The notes under the pieces: model-generated
The model's database searches: none
What the model saw: only the letters and a program-made list of their open reading frames with translations
What the model was told of the DNA's origin: nothing
From: Myxococcales bacterium
Lineage (GTDB): Bacteria > Myxococcota > Polyangia > Polyangiales > Polyangiaceae
NCBI GenBank assembly: GCA_020430865.1
Contig: JAGQIY010000129.1
Location: forward strand, 1-26,186
Length of the DNA stretch: 26,186 bases
Direction of reading: 5' to 3'
Made by a program: the position numbers and the translations under genes
Shown: in pieces, positions 12,621-19,612 of the stretch
Numbering within the stretch: position 1 is the first letter of the stretch
How the letters are laid out: each line of letters starts with the position of its first letter

Positions 12621-12669
12621 GGGAGCCTCCAAACGCTTGTCCCGCACACCGGGACTCCTGAGGTCTCTC

Positions 12670-12684
12670 GCAAGCCGCGTGCCA
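12670..12684 (-). promoter_or_regulatory. Sigma54 promoter for the PRF-YeeE-YedE operon
   Basis: On the minus strand this reads TGGCACG-CGGC-TTGC, a perfect match to the -24/-12 consensus. With the C of GC as -12, transcription should begin near 12658, giving a 38-nt leader before the GTG at 12620 and its GGAGG ribosome site. It needs an enhancer-binding activator; the best candidate is the gene at 9117-10421. Confidence 0.85.
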
Positions 12685-12798
12685 GTGAGCGCGCGGTGAG
12701 GCGCGGCGTAATTTGCGCGATTTTGGCGTCCGAAGCGCGAGCAAAAGCCGAGCTGCCTGCTGATCGACGCCAACCAGGCCTGACCGGCTGTTCCACGT

Positions 12799-12836
12799 CG
12801 TTTCAGCCAGCGTTGCATCGGGTTGCGCTTGAAACG
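12799..12836. promoter_or_regulatory. Candidate activator-binding inverted repeat (UAS)
   Basis: Perfect 7-bp arms CGTTTCA (12799-12805) and TGAAACG (12830-12836), 24 bp apart. Its centre lies about 160 bp upstream of the predicted PRF start site and about 120 bp upstream of the tauE start site, both within the usual range for enhancer-binding proteins. One shared site could serve both promoters. The wide spacer makes this less certain than the promoters. Confidence 0.4.
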
Positions 12837-12911
12837 TTGCAGCCCCCACGTCCTCACCTGACTTGCGCTGCGATGTCCTCAAATTGCTGCATGTTTCGCG
12901 CTTTCCTGAGC

Positions 12912-12926
12912 TGGCACGCCTCTCGC
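12912..12926 (+). promoter_or_regulatory. Sigma54 promoter for tauE
   Basis: Reads TGGCACG-CCTC-TCGC: a perfect -24 element, correct spacing and the essential -12 GC, with one mismatch (C for T) in the -12 element. Predicted start near 12938 gives a 38-nt leader before the ATG at 12976. Facing away from the PRF promoter, it suggests co-activation of both transcripts by one activator. Confidence 0.77.
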
Positions 12927-12975
12927 AAACGTGTTGCATCGAAACGCCAACTCGTTGCTCAAAAGGGCTCCTCTC

Positions 12976-13842
12976 ATGCTCGTTGTCTCTCTCATCCTCG
13001 CCGCACTGATCGGCATCTCTCTGGGTCTCCTCGGTGGAGGAGGCTCGATCCTCACGGTTCCCATCCTCACGTACGTGGTGGGGATCCCCGCGAAGCCAGC
13101 GATCGCCATGAGCTTGATCGTGGTGGGGGTGACGAGCGCCGTCGCGTCCATCCAGCACGCCCGCAACAACAACGTCCGCTGGGGTACGGGGCTGTTCTTC
13201 GGGGTTTCCGCCATGCTCGGCGCGTTCCTCGGGGGGCGGGTTGCCTACCTCATTCCGGGCGCTGTCCTGCTGGGTGCCTTCGGCCTGATGATGCTGGTGA
13301 CGGCGCTCGCGATGCTGCGCGGTCGCAAGGAGAGTCAGGGTGATGGCAAGCCGCACGCCCTCTGGATGGTGCCGATCGAGGGCCTCATCGTGGGTGGAGT
13401 GACGGGTCTGATCGGCGCGGGGGGCGGCTTCCTGGTGGTGCCCGCCCTGGCGCTGCTCGGCGGACTCCCGATGAAGCAAGCGGTTGGTACTTCGCTCTTC
13501 GTGATTGCTCTGAAGTCCTTCGCTGGCGCTGCTGGACACCTCGGCCACGTGGAAATCAACTGGATGCTCACCGCTGGCTTCTCGGTCGCGGCCGTGCTCG
13601 GGACCTTCGTCGGAACTCGCCTGGTCAGCAAGCTCCCCCAGGACACCCTGCGCAAGGCCTTCGCCTTCTTCGTGCTCGTCATGGGCTTCTTCGTCATCGG
13701 CGCGGAGGTGGTGAAGAGCCAGCTGGTCGGGGTGCTCCCGGTGGCGCTGGTCGGGTTGCTCGCGTTCGGGGCGATGGCCTACTACGCCCGTCGCATGGCG
13801 ACTCGCGCCGCGCAGTCCCGCGAGGAAGTGACGTCTGTCTGA
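12976..13842 (+). CDS. TauE/SafE-family sulfite/anion exporter
   Basis: A 288-residue inner-membrane protein with about eight helices in two related halves. Each half has the family's glycine-rich signature: GISLGLLGGGGSILTVPIL near residues 13-31 and GVTGLIGAGGGFLVVPALALLGG near 138-160. The family exports sulfite, sulfoacetate and similar organosulfur anions. I chose ATG 12976 because it lies downstream of the predicted sigma54 start site, has AAAGGG about nine bases upstream and puts the first helix at the N-terminus; an earlier GTG at 12931 would begin before the transcript. Beside a persulfide dioxygenase, which makes sulfite, export of sulfite is the natural role (inference). It ends 39 bp before a strong terminator and appears monocistronic. 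Confidence 0.92.
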   Translation: MLVVSLILAALIGISLGLLGGGGSILTVPILTYVVGIPAKPAIAMSLIVVGVTSAVASIQHARNNNVRWGTGLFFGVSAMLGAFLGGRVAYLIPGAVLLGAFGLMMLVTALAMLRGRKESQGDGKPHALWMVPIEGLIVGGVTGLIGAGGGFLVVPALALLGGLPMKQAVGTSLFVIALKSFAGAAGHLGHVEINWMLTAGFSVAAVLGTFVGTRLVSKLPQDTLRKAFAFFVLVMGFFVIGAEVVKSQLVGVLPVALVGLLAFGAMAYYARRMATRAAQSREEVTSV

Positions 13843-13881
13843 GCAGGGCCGAGCCCGTTTCACGAAAGAAACACCGGATCG

Positions 13882-13920
13882 CGGCGCGGAGTGTTCACAC
13901 TCCGCGCCGTTTCTTCTATT
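13882..13920 (+). terminator. Rho-independent terminator after tauE
   Basis: A 12-bp perfect stem, CGGCGCGGAGTG / CACTCCGCGCCG, with loop TTCA, followed by the T-rich tail TTTCTTCTATT. It closes the tauE transcript and separates the sulfur module from the envelope cluster. Confidence 0.92.
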
Positions 13921-13929
13921 GAACGAGGG

Positions 13930-15612
13930 ATGCAGCGAAGAGGGGGCGGCGTTTCACGACGCAGGTTGGGGGGTGAGAGACACCCTGGCTGCGACCGTCG
14001 ACCAGGGGTTGGCCGATGGGCCGCGGCGAGTGTGATCGCGCTGGCAGGGGTGATAGCGCCCAGCGCGGCAGCGGCAGGGCAGACCGGGCTCTGCGTCACC
14101 ACCTCCGACACCGCGAGCGGTCCGGACCCTGCGGTCGTCGTCGTCGGACCCGATCAGCGACCGACGCACCCGCTCACACTGGACTTCGGGCGCTGCATGC
14201 GGCTGGTGGTGTCCGGTACCGGGCGTTTCCGTGTTGAAAAACTGGCGGAGGAGCGAGCCGACCCCGTCACTCGCGTGTCCGAGCTGCTTCTCAGCGAACC
14301 TCTCGTCCGCCTCGGGGCAACGTTCGACACCGGGTTTCGACTGGGTGACGTCGCGCTCCGCGCGGAGTACGAACACGAGTTGGTGCGCGGCGCATTGTCC
14401 GATCAGGACCGACCGGCTGGGCGCGGCTATCCCGGCCAGGGGTCTTCGGACCCGGTGTTGCGGAAGGCGAACCTGGCGCTGCGGCTGTCGGACGTGGTGG
14501 GCGTGCAGGCCGGCTTCAACACCAGCCACTGGGGCCTTGGGTTGATCGAGAACGATGGCGCTCACGAGCCTGCGCCGGGAGACACGCGTTTCGTCGATCC
14601 TCGGGGAGGGGATCGGGTGCTGGAGGCGCGACTGTTCACCGGACCGACTGGAGACGCCGACTTTCAGGCCCACGTCGCCCTCCAGCGGGTCCTCCAGGAC
14701 GAACGCATCCTGCGTGAGGGCGAGGCCTCGCGAGACGACGAGCCCAGCGTGCGTGCTGAGCTTGGCTTGAGCTTCGGCGGATCGGATCTGGATCGCGGCG
14801 AGCTTCACGTCGCCCTGCGACGGGACGAGGGGGCGGACGGATCTCGTGCCCGCTACGGCATCGTCGATGCCAGCATGACCTTTGGTGTCGACATGGAGGA
14901 GGCCATCCTCTTGCTCGAGGCAGAGGCGGCGTATCAGCACGGGACGACCGAGCTCGCGCCCACCTTCCTGCGCGTGAAGCAGGACCTGCGCGCCTTCGCC
15001 TGGGCGGGGCGAACCAGCTACATGCTGGGTCCCCTCAGCGTATCCCTCGACTCGCTCTTCCTCAGCGGGGACTCGGATCCTCAGGACGGGGTGGTGACCG
15101 ATTTCAGAGCCGATCCGAACTACCAGTTTGGAGTCGTGCTGTTCGACCAGATCGTCGCCATGCAGTCGGCGCGCAGTGCGGCGACCGCGACCGACCCCTC
15201 GATCGGGGCGCCCATGAGCGAGGCGGGTCGACTGCCTACCGAGGGCGCCCCCTACGACACGTTGGCGTTCTTTCCTCGAGTTGGTTACCGTGTGGTAAAG
15301 GGGCTCGACCTCTACGGGGGAGTCCTGTTCGCCTTCGCGCCGGTGGACCCCAGGGACCCGGCCAACACGAAGCTCTCGGGCGGAGACCCGCGCACGGCGC
15401 TCGGAGGCGCGTCCGGGGGCTACTGGGGAACGGAGTACGATTTCGGATTTCGCTTTCGGGCGCTTCTGGCGGGGAGCTTGCTGACGGTCGGTGGCGAGCT
15501 CGGGCTGCTGGACCCGGGCGTGGGGCTGAAGCCGGGCGCCGCGGCGATTGCCGATGGCGCTGACGAAGCGCTCCGCTTCGGGTGGCGCACCTTCGCGAAC
15601 TACGACTTCTGA
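13930..15612 (+). CDS. Predicted outer-membrane beta-barrel protein, unknown function
   Basis: A 560-residue protein from ATG 13930 (GAGGG upstream). An Arg-rich N-terminus precedes a hydrophobic export segment (WAAASVIALAGVIAPSAAAAGQ, about residues 31-52), so the signal peptide is either unusually long in its n-region or the true start is later. The mature part has repeated alternating strands such as VRLGATFDTGFRLGDVALRAEYEHEL, ANLALRLSDVVGVQAGFNTSHWGLGL, TSYMLGPLSVSLDSLFLSGD and LLTVGGELGLLD, and it ends NYDF; a terminal Phe is the classic barrel-assembly signal. Loops contain GLGLIENDGA and PVDPRDPANTKLSGGD, seen in myxobacterial porin-like proteins, but I cannot place it in a named family. 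Starts just after the tauE terminator. Possibly a large porin or lipid/solute channel (inference). Confidence 0.82.
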   Translation: MQRRGGGVSRRRLGGERHPGCDRRPGVGRWAAASVIALAGVIAPSAAAAGQTGLCVTTSDTASGPDPAVVVVGPDQRPTHPLTLDFGRCMRLVVSGTGRFRVEKLAEERADPVTRVSELLLSEPLVRLGATFDTGFRLGDVALRAEYEHELVRGALSDQDRPAGRGYPGQGSSDPVLRKANLALRLSDVVGVQAGFNTSHWGLGLIENDGAHEPAPGDTRFVDPRGGDRVLEARLFTGPTGDADFQAHVALQRVLQDERILREGEASRDDEPSVRAELGLSFGGSDLDRGELHVALRRDEGADGSRARYGIVDASMTFGVDMEEAILLLEAEAAYQHGTTELAPTFLRVKQDLRAFAWAGRTSYMLGPLSVSLDSLFLSGDSDPQDGVVTDFRADPNYQFGVVLFDQIVAMQSARSAATATDPSIGAPMSEAGRLPTEGAPYDTLAFFPRVGYRVVKGLDLYGGVLFAFAPVDPRDPANTKLSGGDPRTALGGASGGYWGTEYDFGFRFRALLAGSLLTVGGELGLLDPGVGLKPGAAAIADGADEALRFGWRTFANYDF

Positions 15613-15681
15613 CTCTCGTACTGCCTGTGTGGCCAAAACGAGAGTTGCGCGCGCGCATTTCCGCGCGAGACTATCGTCGAA

Positions 15682-16863
15682 GTGCTTCCAAGCCTCGCGT
15701 TGCTGGGCGCCTTGAGCGCCGACCCCGAGATCGTGGTCTACACGATGGGTCCAGGAGAGCACCTCTTCGAGCGCTTCGGCCACGCGGCTATCTGCGTCGA
15801 AGAGCGGCTGCGGGCCCGCTGCTACAACTACGGGACGACCGATTTCGAGACGCCGCCCCAGAAGATCGGCTGGGAGTTCATTCGTGGTAACTCACGCTTC
15901 TGGGTCTCGGTGTGGCCCAAGGAGCGAATGCTGCGTGCTTACGTCGCGAGCGACCGAGACGTCTATCGGCAGGTCCTCCCGCTCGACCGCGAACAGAAGC
16001 TCCGCGTGATCGGTCTCCTGGAGAGCGATAGCCGTGAGGAAAATCGCTACTACCACTACCACCACTTCGACGACAACTGCACCACACGGATCCGTGACGT
16101 GGTCGATCGCGCCACCTCCGGTCGTTTTCTCCAGGGCGCCGACGTCAGTGCTGGTGTCACCCGTCGGGAGCTCGGCGCTCAGGGGCTCGGCGAGTGGCCG
16201 CTCGCGGTAGCGCTCGGACAGGTGTTCGCGGGGCCGCGACTCGACCAAGACATGTCGCTGAGGGAGGCGATGTTCCTGCCGCGGTACTTGCGGAGCGAGC
16301 TCGAGTCGAAGCTTGGCGCGAAGGTGGAGCGCGTGAGTCGCCGACGGGGTGTGCCTTTTCCGAGCCAGGCGCCTCGCACCTGGCCCTCGTTCGCGGGCTT
16401 GGCGGGCCTCCTCACGCTGCCGCTGGTGCTCAGTCGTCGCAGTCCTCGCGGCGCTCGCGCTGCGGTGCTGCTGACCGGCCTCGTGCTGGGGGCGGTCGGC
16501 AGCGCGTTGTGGCTGATGAGTGTGCTTGCTCGGATGCAGGAGCTGAGGATGAACCAGGCCCTGTTGCTGTTCTGGCCGACGGACCTGGCGCTTGGTGTGC
16601 TGCGGCGTGGAGCGCGAGGTAGCTACGCACGCTTGCGTGCGTTGACTGCGCTGTGCGTGCTGACGCTAAGCTTGATGGGGGTGCTGGAGCAGCCCCTCGA
16701 GGTGCCAGCGCTGGTCGTGCTGCTCCCTCTGGGCTGGCTTGGTTGGTCAACAATTGGAGCCGAACGGAGGCCTTTTGCTAAGCTCGCAAAACATGGCTTC
16801 GGGAGCAGGAAAGCGGCAGAGACACCGCCAGTGGCTGAGCGTAAAATCAAAAGATTCCAATAG
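15682..16863 (+). CDS. DUF4105 (Lnb-type) membrane protein
   Basis: A 393-residue protein. A short hydrophobic start (LPSLALLGALSADPEIVVYTMGPG) leads to a DUF4105/Lnb N-terminal periplasmic domain: HLFERFGHAAICVEE, CYNYGTTDFETP and the diagnostic YYHYHHFDDNCTTRIRDVVD at about residues 117-136, with a Cys and several His that may be catalytic. Four membrane helices follow (FAGLAGLLTLPLVL, AAVLLTGLVLGAVGSALWLMSVL, LRALTALCVLTLSLMGVL, ALVVLLPLGWLGW). Function of DUF4105 is unsettled; the Cys/His arrangement suggests a hydrolase-like fold acting in the periplasm. GTG 15682 is the only in-frame ATG/GTG start after the stop of the upstream gene. Its 3' end overlaps the M23 peptidase gene by about 70 bp, so they are probably co-expressed. 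Confidence 0.86.
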   Translation: MLPSLALLGALSADPEIVVYTMGPGEHLFERFGHAAICVEERLRARCYNYGTTDFETPPQKIGWEFIRGNSRFWVSVWPKERMLRAYVASDRDVYRQVLPLDREQKLRVIGLLESDSREENRYYHYHHFDDNCTTRIRDVVDRATSGRFLQGADVSAGVTRRELGAQGLGEWPLAVALGQVFAGPRLDQDMSLREAMFLPRYLRSELESKLGAKVERVSRRRGVPFPSQAPRTWPSFAGLAGLLTLPLVLSRRSPRGARAAVLLTGLVLGAVGSALWLMSVLARMQELRMNQALLLFWPTDLALGVLRRGARGSYARLRALTALCVLTLSLMGVLEQPLEVPALVVLLPLGWLGWSTIGAERRPFAKLAKHGFGSRKAAETPPVAERKIKRFQ

Positions 16864-17788
16864 GTTAGGGTTGTGGGGCGGAATTGCGCTGAGCGCCGCG
16901 CTGGTCAGCGTGGGCTGCGGTCAGACGGCGCGAGAAGCCGTCGCGCCGGATCCGTCACCGGTTCCGCCGGCTGAGCTGCTCAGCCAACAGGACGACGATG
17001 TCGACGCGGCGGTCGAGGCCGCAGCCGCGGAGGAGGCGGCGAGCGCGGCGCCGAAGCCAGCCAGCGTCGGCTGGGTGCTGCCGATTGATCACGGCATCCG
17101 TGCGGATAAAGCCGGGCAAGGGCAGTTCCTGGCGCCGCGCTACCACGGCAAGCACAATGGAGTGGACCTGCTAGCGCCTATCGGGACGCCAGTGCTCGCC
17201 GCGTGCGCAGGCGAGGCCATCCAGGGTGTGTTGGGTGGCTATGGGCGCGTGGTGAAGCTCGTGTGCCCTCTGCCCGACGAGTGGGGAAGGGGCTATCTCT
17301 CCCTGTTCTATTCCCACCTGTCGAAGCAGGAGCTGACCGATGACGGCTACACGAAGGTGCAGCTCGGTCAGGAGCTGGGCGCGGTGGGCAAGAGCGGCAA
17401 CGCGTCCGGTGCCAGCGTCATGCCTCACCTGCACCTCGAGCTGGTCGTGCAACCTTCGGAGCGCGCCGCGAAAGACGAGACCCACTCTGGACGAGACCAG
17501 AGCGACAACGAGGCAGCGAGCGCGCTGCTGTCGAAGCTCGACGAGCGATGTCTGAAGCCGGCTGGGATCGAGGCGAGCTCTGGCCTGCGGCGTCACCGGC
17601 GTCTGGACCCGTATGTCGTGCTCAGCTGTCTGGGCGCCGAGAAGCCGCCGCTCACCCAGCCCAAGGGTGCCTTGCGTGGGGCCAGCACCCCCTGGCATGC
17701 TCTGTATACCTCGAGTGACACGAATCCCGATATCTCCCTGCTCTCTTCGCACTCGCAGGGCGCCGAAGCACACCCCGCCAATCCATAG
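16793..17788 (+). CDS. M23 (LytM) peptidase, probable lipoprotein
   Basis: A 331-residue exported metallopeptidase. A basic N-terminus and hydrophobic stretch LWGGIALSAALVSVGC end in a cysteine (Cys42) that could be lipidated, though the lipobox is imperfect. An Asp/Ala-rich linker follows, then the LytM domain: H121-N-G-V-D125, SHL at 173-175 and H212-L-H214 (PHLHLEL). All zinc and catalytic residues of active endopeptidases are present, so it probably cuts peptidoglycan cross-links. Residues 230-331 have no recognised domain and contain a Cys pair. The ATG at 16793 has no clear ribosome site; a TTG at 16775 lies four bases after GGAGG and adds six residues, and may be the true start. The gene begins inside the DUF4105 gene's 3' end. 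Confidence 0.87.
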   Translation: MASGAGKRQRHRQWLSVKSKDSNRLGLWGGIALSAALVSVGCGQTAREAVAPDPSPVPPAELLSQQDDDVDAAVEAAAAEEAASAAPKPASVGWVLPIDHGIRADKAGQGQFLAPRYHGKHNGVDLLAPIGTPVLAACAGEAIQGVLGGYGRVVKLVCPLPDEWGRGYLSLFYSHLSKQELTDDGYTKVQLGQELGAVGKSGNASGASVMPHLHLELVVQPSERAAKDETHSGRDQSDNEAASALLSKLDERCLKPAGIEASSGLRRHRRLDPYVVLSCLGAEKPPLTQPKGALRGASTPWHALYTSSDTNPDISLLSSHSQGAEAHPANP

Positions 17789-17874
17789 CCATCGTGCCCG
17801 CCGGCGCGAGGTCGGTGCATCTTGGTACCGTACGGAAAAAACTTGAGCCGCGTAGCGTGCCAGGGAGGTCCTCG

Positions 17875-18828
17875 ATGACGCCCGGACAGATGACCCTGGT
17901 GGCCGCTGGACAGACGGACGTGGGTCGTCGTCGCAGCCACAACGAGGACCAGTTCCTGGTCCGCGAAGACCTTGGCCTGTTCGCCGTCGCTGACGGCGCG
18001 GGCGGGCACAAGGCGGGGGAAGTCGCTGCCAAGCTCGCTTGCACCAGCATCGCGAACTACGTCGGCGCGACCGTGCGCAAGGCGTGGGAGCGCCCCGACT
18101 TCGATCGCTTCGGACTGCCCAACGACGCGCGCCGTCTGGTCGCCGCAATCCAGAAGGCGAACAAGGACGTTGTCGAGATCTCCCGCACCCACGGCAAGTA
18201 TCAAGGCATGGGCACGACGGTGGTCGCTGGCCTGTATTCCCCAAGGAGTCACCTGCTGCACATCGCCCACGTCGGTGACAGCCGCGCCTATCGCCTGCGA
18301 CGGGGAGCGCTGGAGCAACTGACTCAGGATCACTCGCTGCTGCAGGACGTGCTGGAGACGCAGCCGGAACTCGACGACCAGGTCATAGCCCGCTTTCCTC
18401 GCAGCGTGGTCACCCGCGCGCTGGGCATGGATCAGCAGCTCCGCGTGTCCGTCACCAGTCACCGCGCGCTACCTGGTGATCGTTACCTGATGTGTAGCGA
18501 TGGGCTGTGCGGATACGTCGAGCCCACGGAGATCGAGGCGACCCTGCGGCTCGAGGAGTCTCCTTCGGCAGTCAATCAGCTGCTGATCGATCTCGCGAAC
18601 GCCGTCGGTGGGCGAGACAACATCGGCGTGGTGGTCTGCGATTTCGAGGCCGACGGCGAGGTCAAGCGACCCGGCCCACAGACGACCATCCCTGATCTCG
18701 ACGACGATGACTCGCCGGAGCTGATGATCCTGGGTATCGAAGACGCCGCGCTGGTAGTGACCGGCGGCAAGCTGCAAGACGATCTGATGGATCAGCTGGG
18801 ACTGCTCTTGAAGAAGCGCCCAAAGTAG
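17875..18828 (+). CDS. PP2C-type serine/threonine phosphatase
   Basis: A 317-residue soluble phosphatase with the metal-binding motifs of the PPM/PP2C family in order: SHNEDQF (N23, E24, D25), VADGAGGHKAGE (D40, G41), GMGTTVVAG, HVGDSRAYRL, QDHSLLQDVL, VVTRALG, CSDGLCGYV (D209) and GGRDNIGVVV (D248). All four core acidic residues are present, so it should be active, reversing Ser/Thr protein kinases that are numerous in myxobacteria. Residues about 260-317 form an acidic tail (DLDDDDSPELM) then LQDDLMDQLGLLLKKRPK, not seen in the core domain. The ATG at 17875 has a strong GGGAGG six bases upstream. It begins 86 bp after the peptidase stop and ends 11 bp before the Cys-rich gene, suggesting an operon with that gene. 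No kinase is in the window. Confidence 0.95.
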   Translation: MTPGQMTLVAAGQTDVGRRRSHNEDQFLVREDLGLFAVADGAGGHKAGEVAAKLACTSIANYVGATVRKAWERPDFDRFGLPNDARRLVAAIQKANKDVVEISRTHGKYQGMGTTVVAGLYSPRSHLLHIAHVGDSRAYRLRRGALEQLTQDHSLLQDVLETQPELDDQVIARFPRSVVTRALGMDQQLRVSVTSHRALPGDRYLMCSDGLCGYVEPTEIEATLRLEESPSAVNQLLIDLANAVGGRDNIGVVVCDFEADGEVKRPGPQTTIPDLDDDDSPELMILGIEDAALVVTGGKLQDDLMDQLGLLLKKRPK

Positions 18829-18839
18829 TCGAGGGGAAC

Positions 18840-19592
18840 ATGCAGCGACCGACGCAGACGCCCACGCGCGATCCGGCTCGCGTCTCTGGTCTGCTTCAGA
18901 TCGCGCTCGGAGTGCTGCTCGGCGCCACGTCTGGCTGCGCTGGCTGCAGTGACTGCGGTGGCGCGGGTGCTGGCTCCAGCGCGACGAGCGTCCCCAGCTC
19001 CGCGCCGCGAGGGAGCTCCACGCAGGCGCCGCCCGGGACGCAAGCGCCCACCGCGGCCGCGCCCAGCCCGAGTGTCAGACCGAAGAGCCTGGCGGAGGAG
19101 CTCGCCGACCTCGACCTGGAAGCCTCCGAGCTCAGGGCAGGAGGCTGCGAGCCATGCGTCGACTGTCCGGAGCTCGACCCCACGCTCTGCACGGAGGCAC
19201 ACTGCGCGAGCGGAAAGTCATGCCGAGAGTACGGCCTTTGTGGGGCAGGTTCGGGGCGCTGCGTCGCCGACTCGGACGCGCACTGCGCTGCCAGCGCGGG
19301 CTGCGCGACCCTGGGCTACTGCAAGAAGCGCGGGGACGTTTGCGCTGCCTCGGGGGAGAGCTGCCGCGGCAGTCGGGGCTGCAAGACTCAGGGGCGCTGC
19401 ACCGCTCGGGGAGGGATCTGCCAGGCCACCACCGAGCAGGACTGCGCGCGAAGCGAGGACTGCAAGCGGCTCGGGAACTGCGCCGCGCGCGCCGGTGAAT
19501 GTATCCCTGCGGAAACTGAACACTGCAAGGACTCGGTTCTGTGCAGGCGACATCGGATGTGCCGCCTCGACGAGGGACGCTGCGTCGAGTAG
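18840..19592 (+). CDS. Exported Cys-rich tandem-repeat protein, unknown function
   Basis: A 250-residue protein. The N-terminal segment VSGLLQIALGVLLGATSGC is an export signal and may be a lipoprotein signal (SGC). A low-complexity Ser/Pro/Ala/Thr linker runs to about residue 80, then a short helical stretch (SLAEELADLDLEASEL). From about 100 the protein is five degenerate Cys-rich repeats of about 25-30 residues, with the pattern C-x2-S-x2-C-x5-C-x4/6-C; examples are ESCRGSRGCKTQGRC and QDCARSEDCKRLGNC. Such repeats imply disulfide-bonded modules outside the cytoplasm. No family name can be given. The ATG at 18840 has GAGGGGA just upstream and is 11 bp after the PP2C stop, indicating one transcript. 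It converges on the TerB-like gene over a short hairpin. Confidence 0.84.
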   Translation: MQRPTQTPTRDPARVSGLLQIALGVLLGATSGCAGCSDCGGAGAGSSATSVPSSAPRGSSTQAPPGTQAPTAAAPSPSVRPKSLAEELADLDLEASELRAGGCEPCVDCPELDPTLCTEAHCASGKSCREYGLCGAGSGRCVADSDAHCAASAGCATLGYCKKRGDVCAASGESCRGSRGCKTQGRCTARGGICQATTEQDCARSEDCKRLGNCAARAGECIPAETEHCKDSVLCRRHRMCRLDEGRCVE

Positions 19593-19608
19593 ACAGGAGG
19601 TTCCTGTC
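19592..19608. terminator. Short hairpin between convergent genes
   Basis: GACAGGA-GGT-TCCTGTC, a perfect 7-bp stem with 3-nt loop, starting at the last base of the Cys-rich gene's stop codon and ending just before the TerB-like gene's stop. It is a possible bidirectional terminator, but the stem is short and no T-run follows. Confidence 0.4.
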
Positions 19609-19612
19609 GCGC

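Larger units (their letters stand above)
12621..12975. other. Divergent regulatory region between PRF operon and tauE
   Basis: A 355-bp non-coding gap. It holds two outward-facing sigma54 promoters, an inverted repeat midway, a 9-bp direct repeat GTTGCATCG at 12812-12820 and 12932-12940, and several TTGC/GTTGC repeats. Both promoters predict a leader of exactly 38 nt. Reading frames that cross it on either strand are rejected as coding. Confidence 0.85.

Noticed and set aside
12621..12857. N-terminal extension of the persulfide dioxygenase frame
   Set aside because: The GTG at 12620 has a strong GGAGG and matches the family N-terminus; the extension would cross the perfect sigma54 promoter.
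12931..12975. GTG start at 12931 for the TauE/SafE exporter
   Set aside because: It precedes the predicted start of transcription and adds residues unlike the family; ATG 12976 has a ribosome site.
12562..13863. 433-residue minus-strand frame across tauE and the divergent gap
   Set aside because: It would cover both sigma54 promoters and is His/Glu/Arg-rich without recognisable domains.
15613..15644. CTCTCGT/ACGAGAG inverted repeat after the outer-membrane protein gene
   Set aside because: An 18-bp loop and no T-run make it a poor terminator; kept out of the feature list.
13954..15783. 609-residue minus-strand frame opposite the outer-membrane protein
   Set aside because: No domain or signal; it runs across the intergenic gap and into the DUF4105 gene. 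The plus frame has an export segment, strand pattern and terminal Phe.
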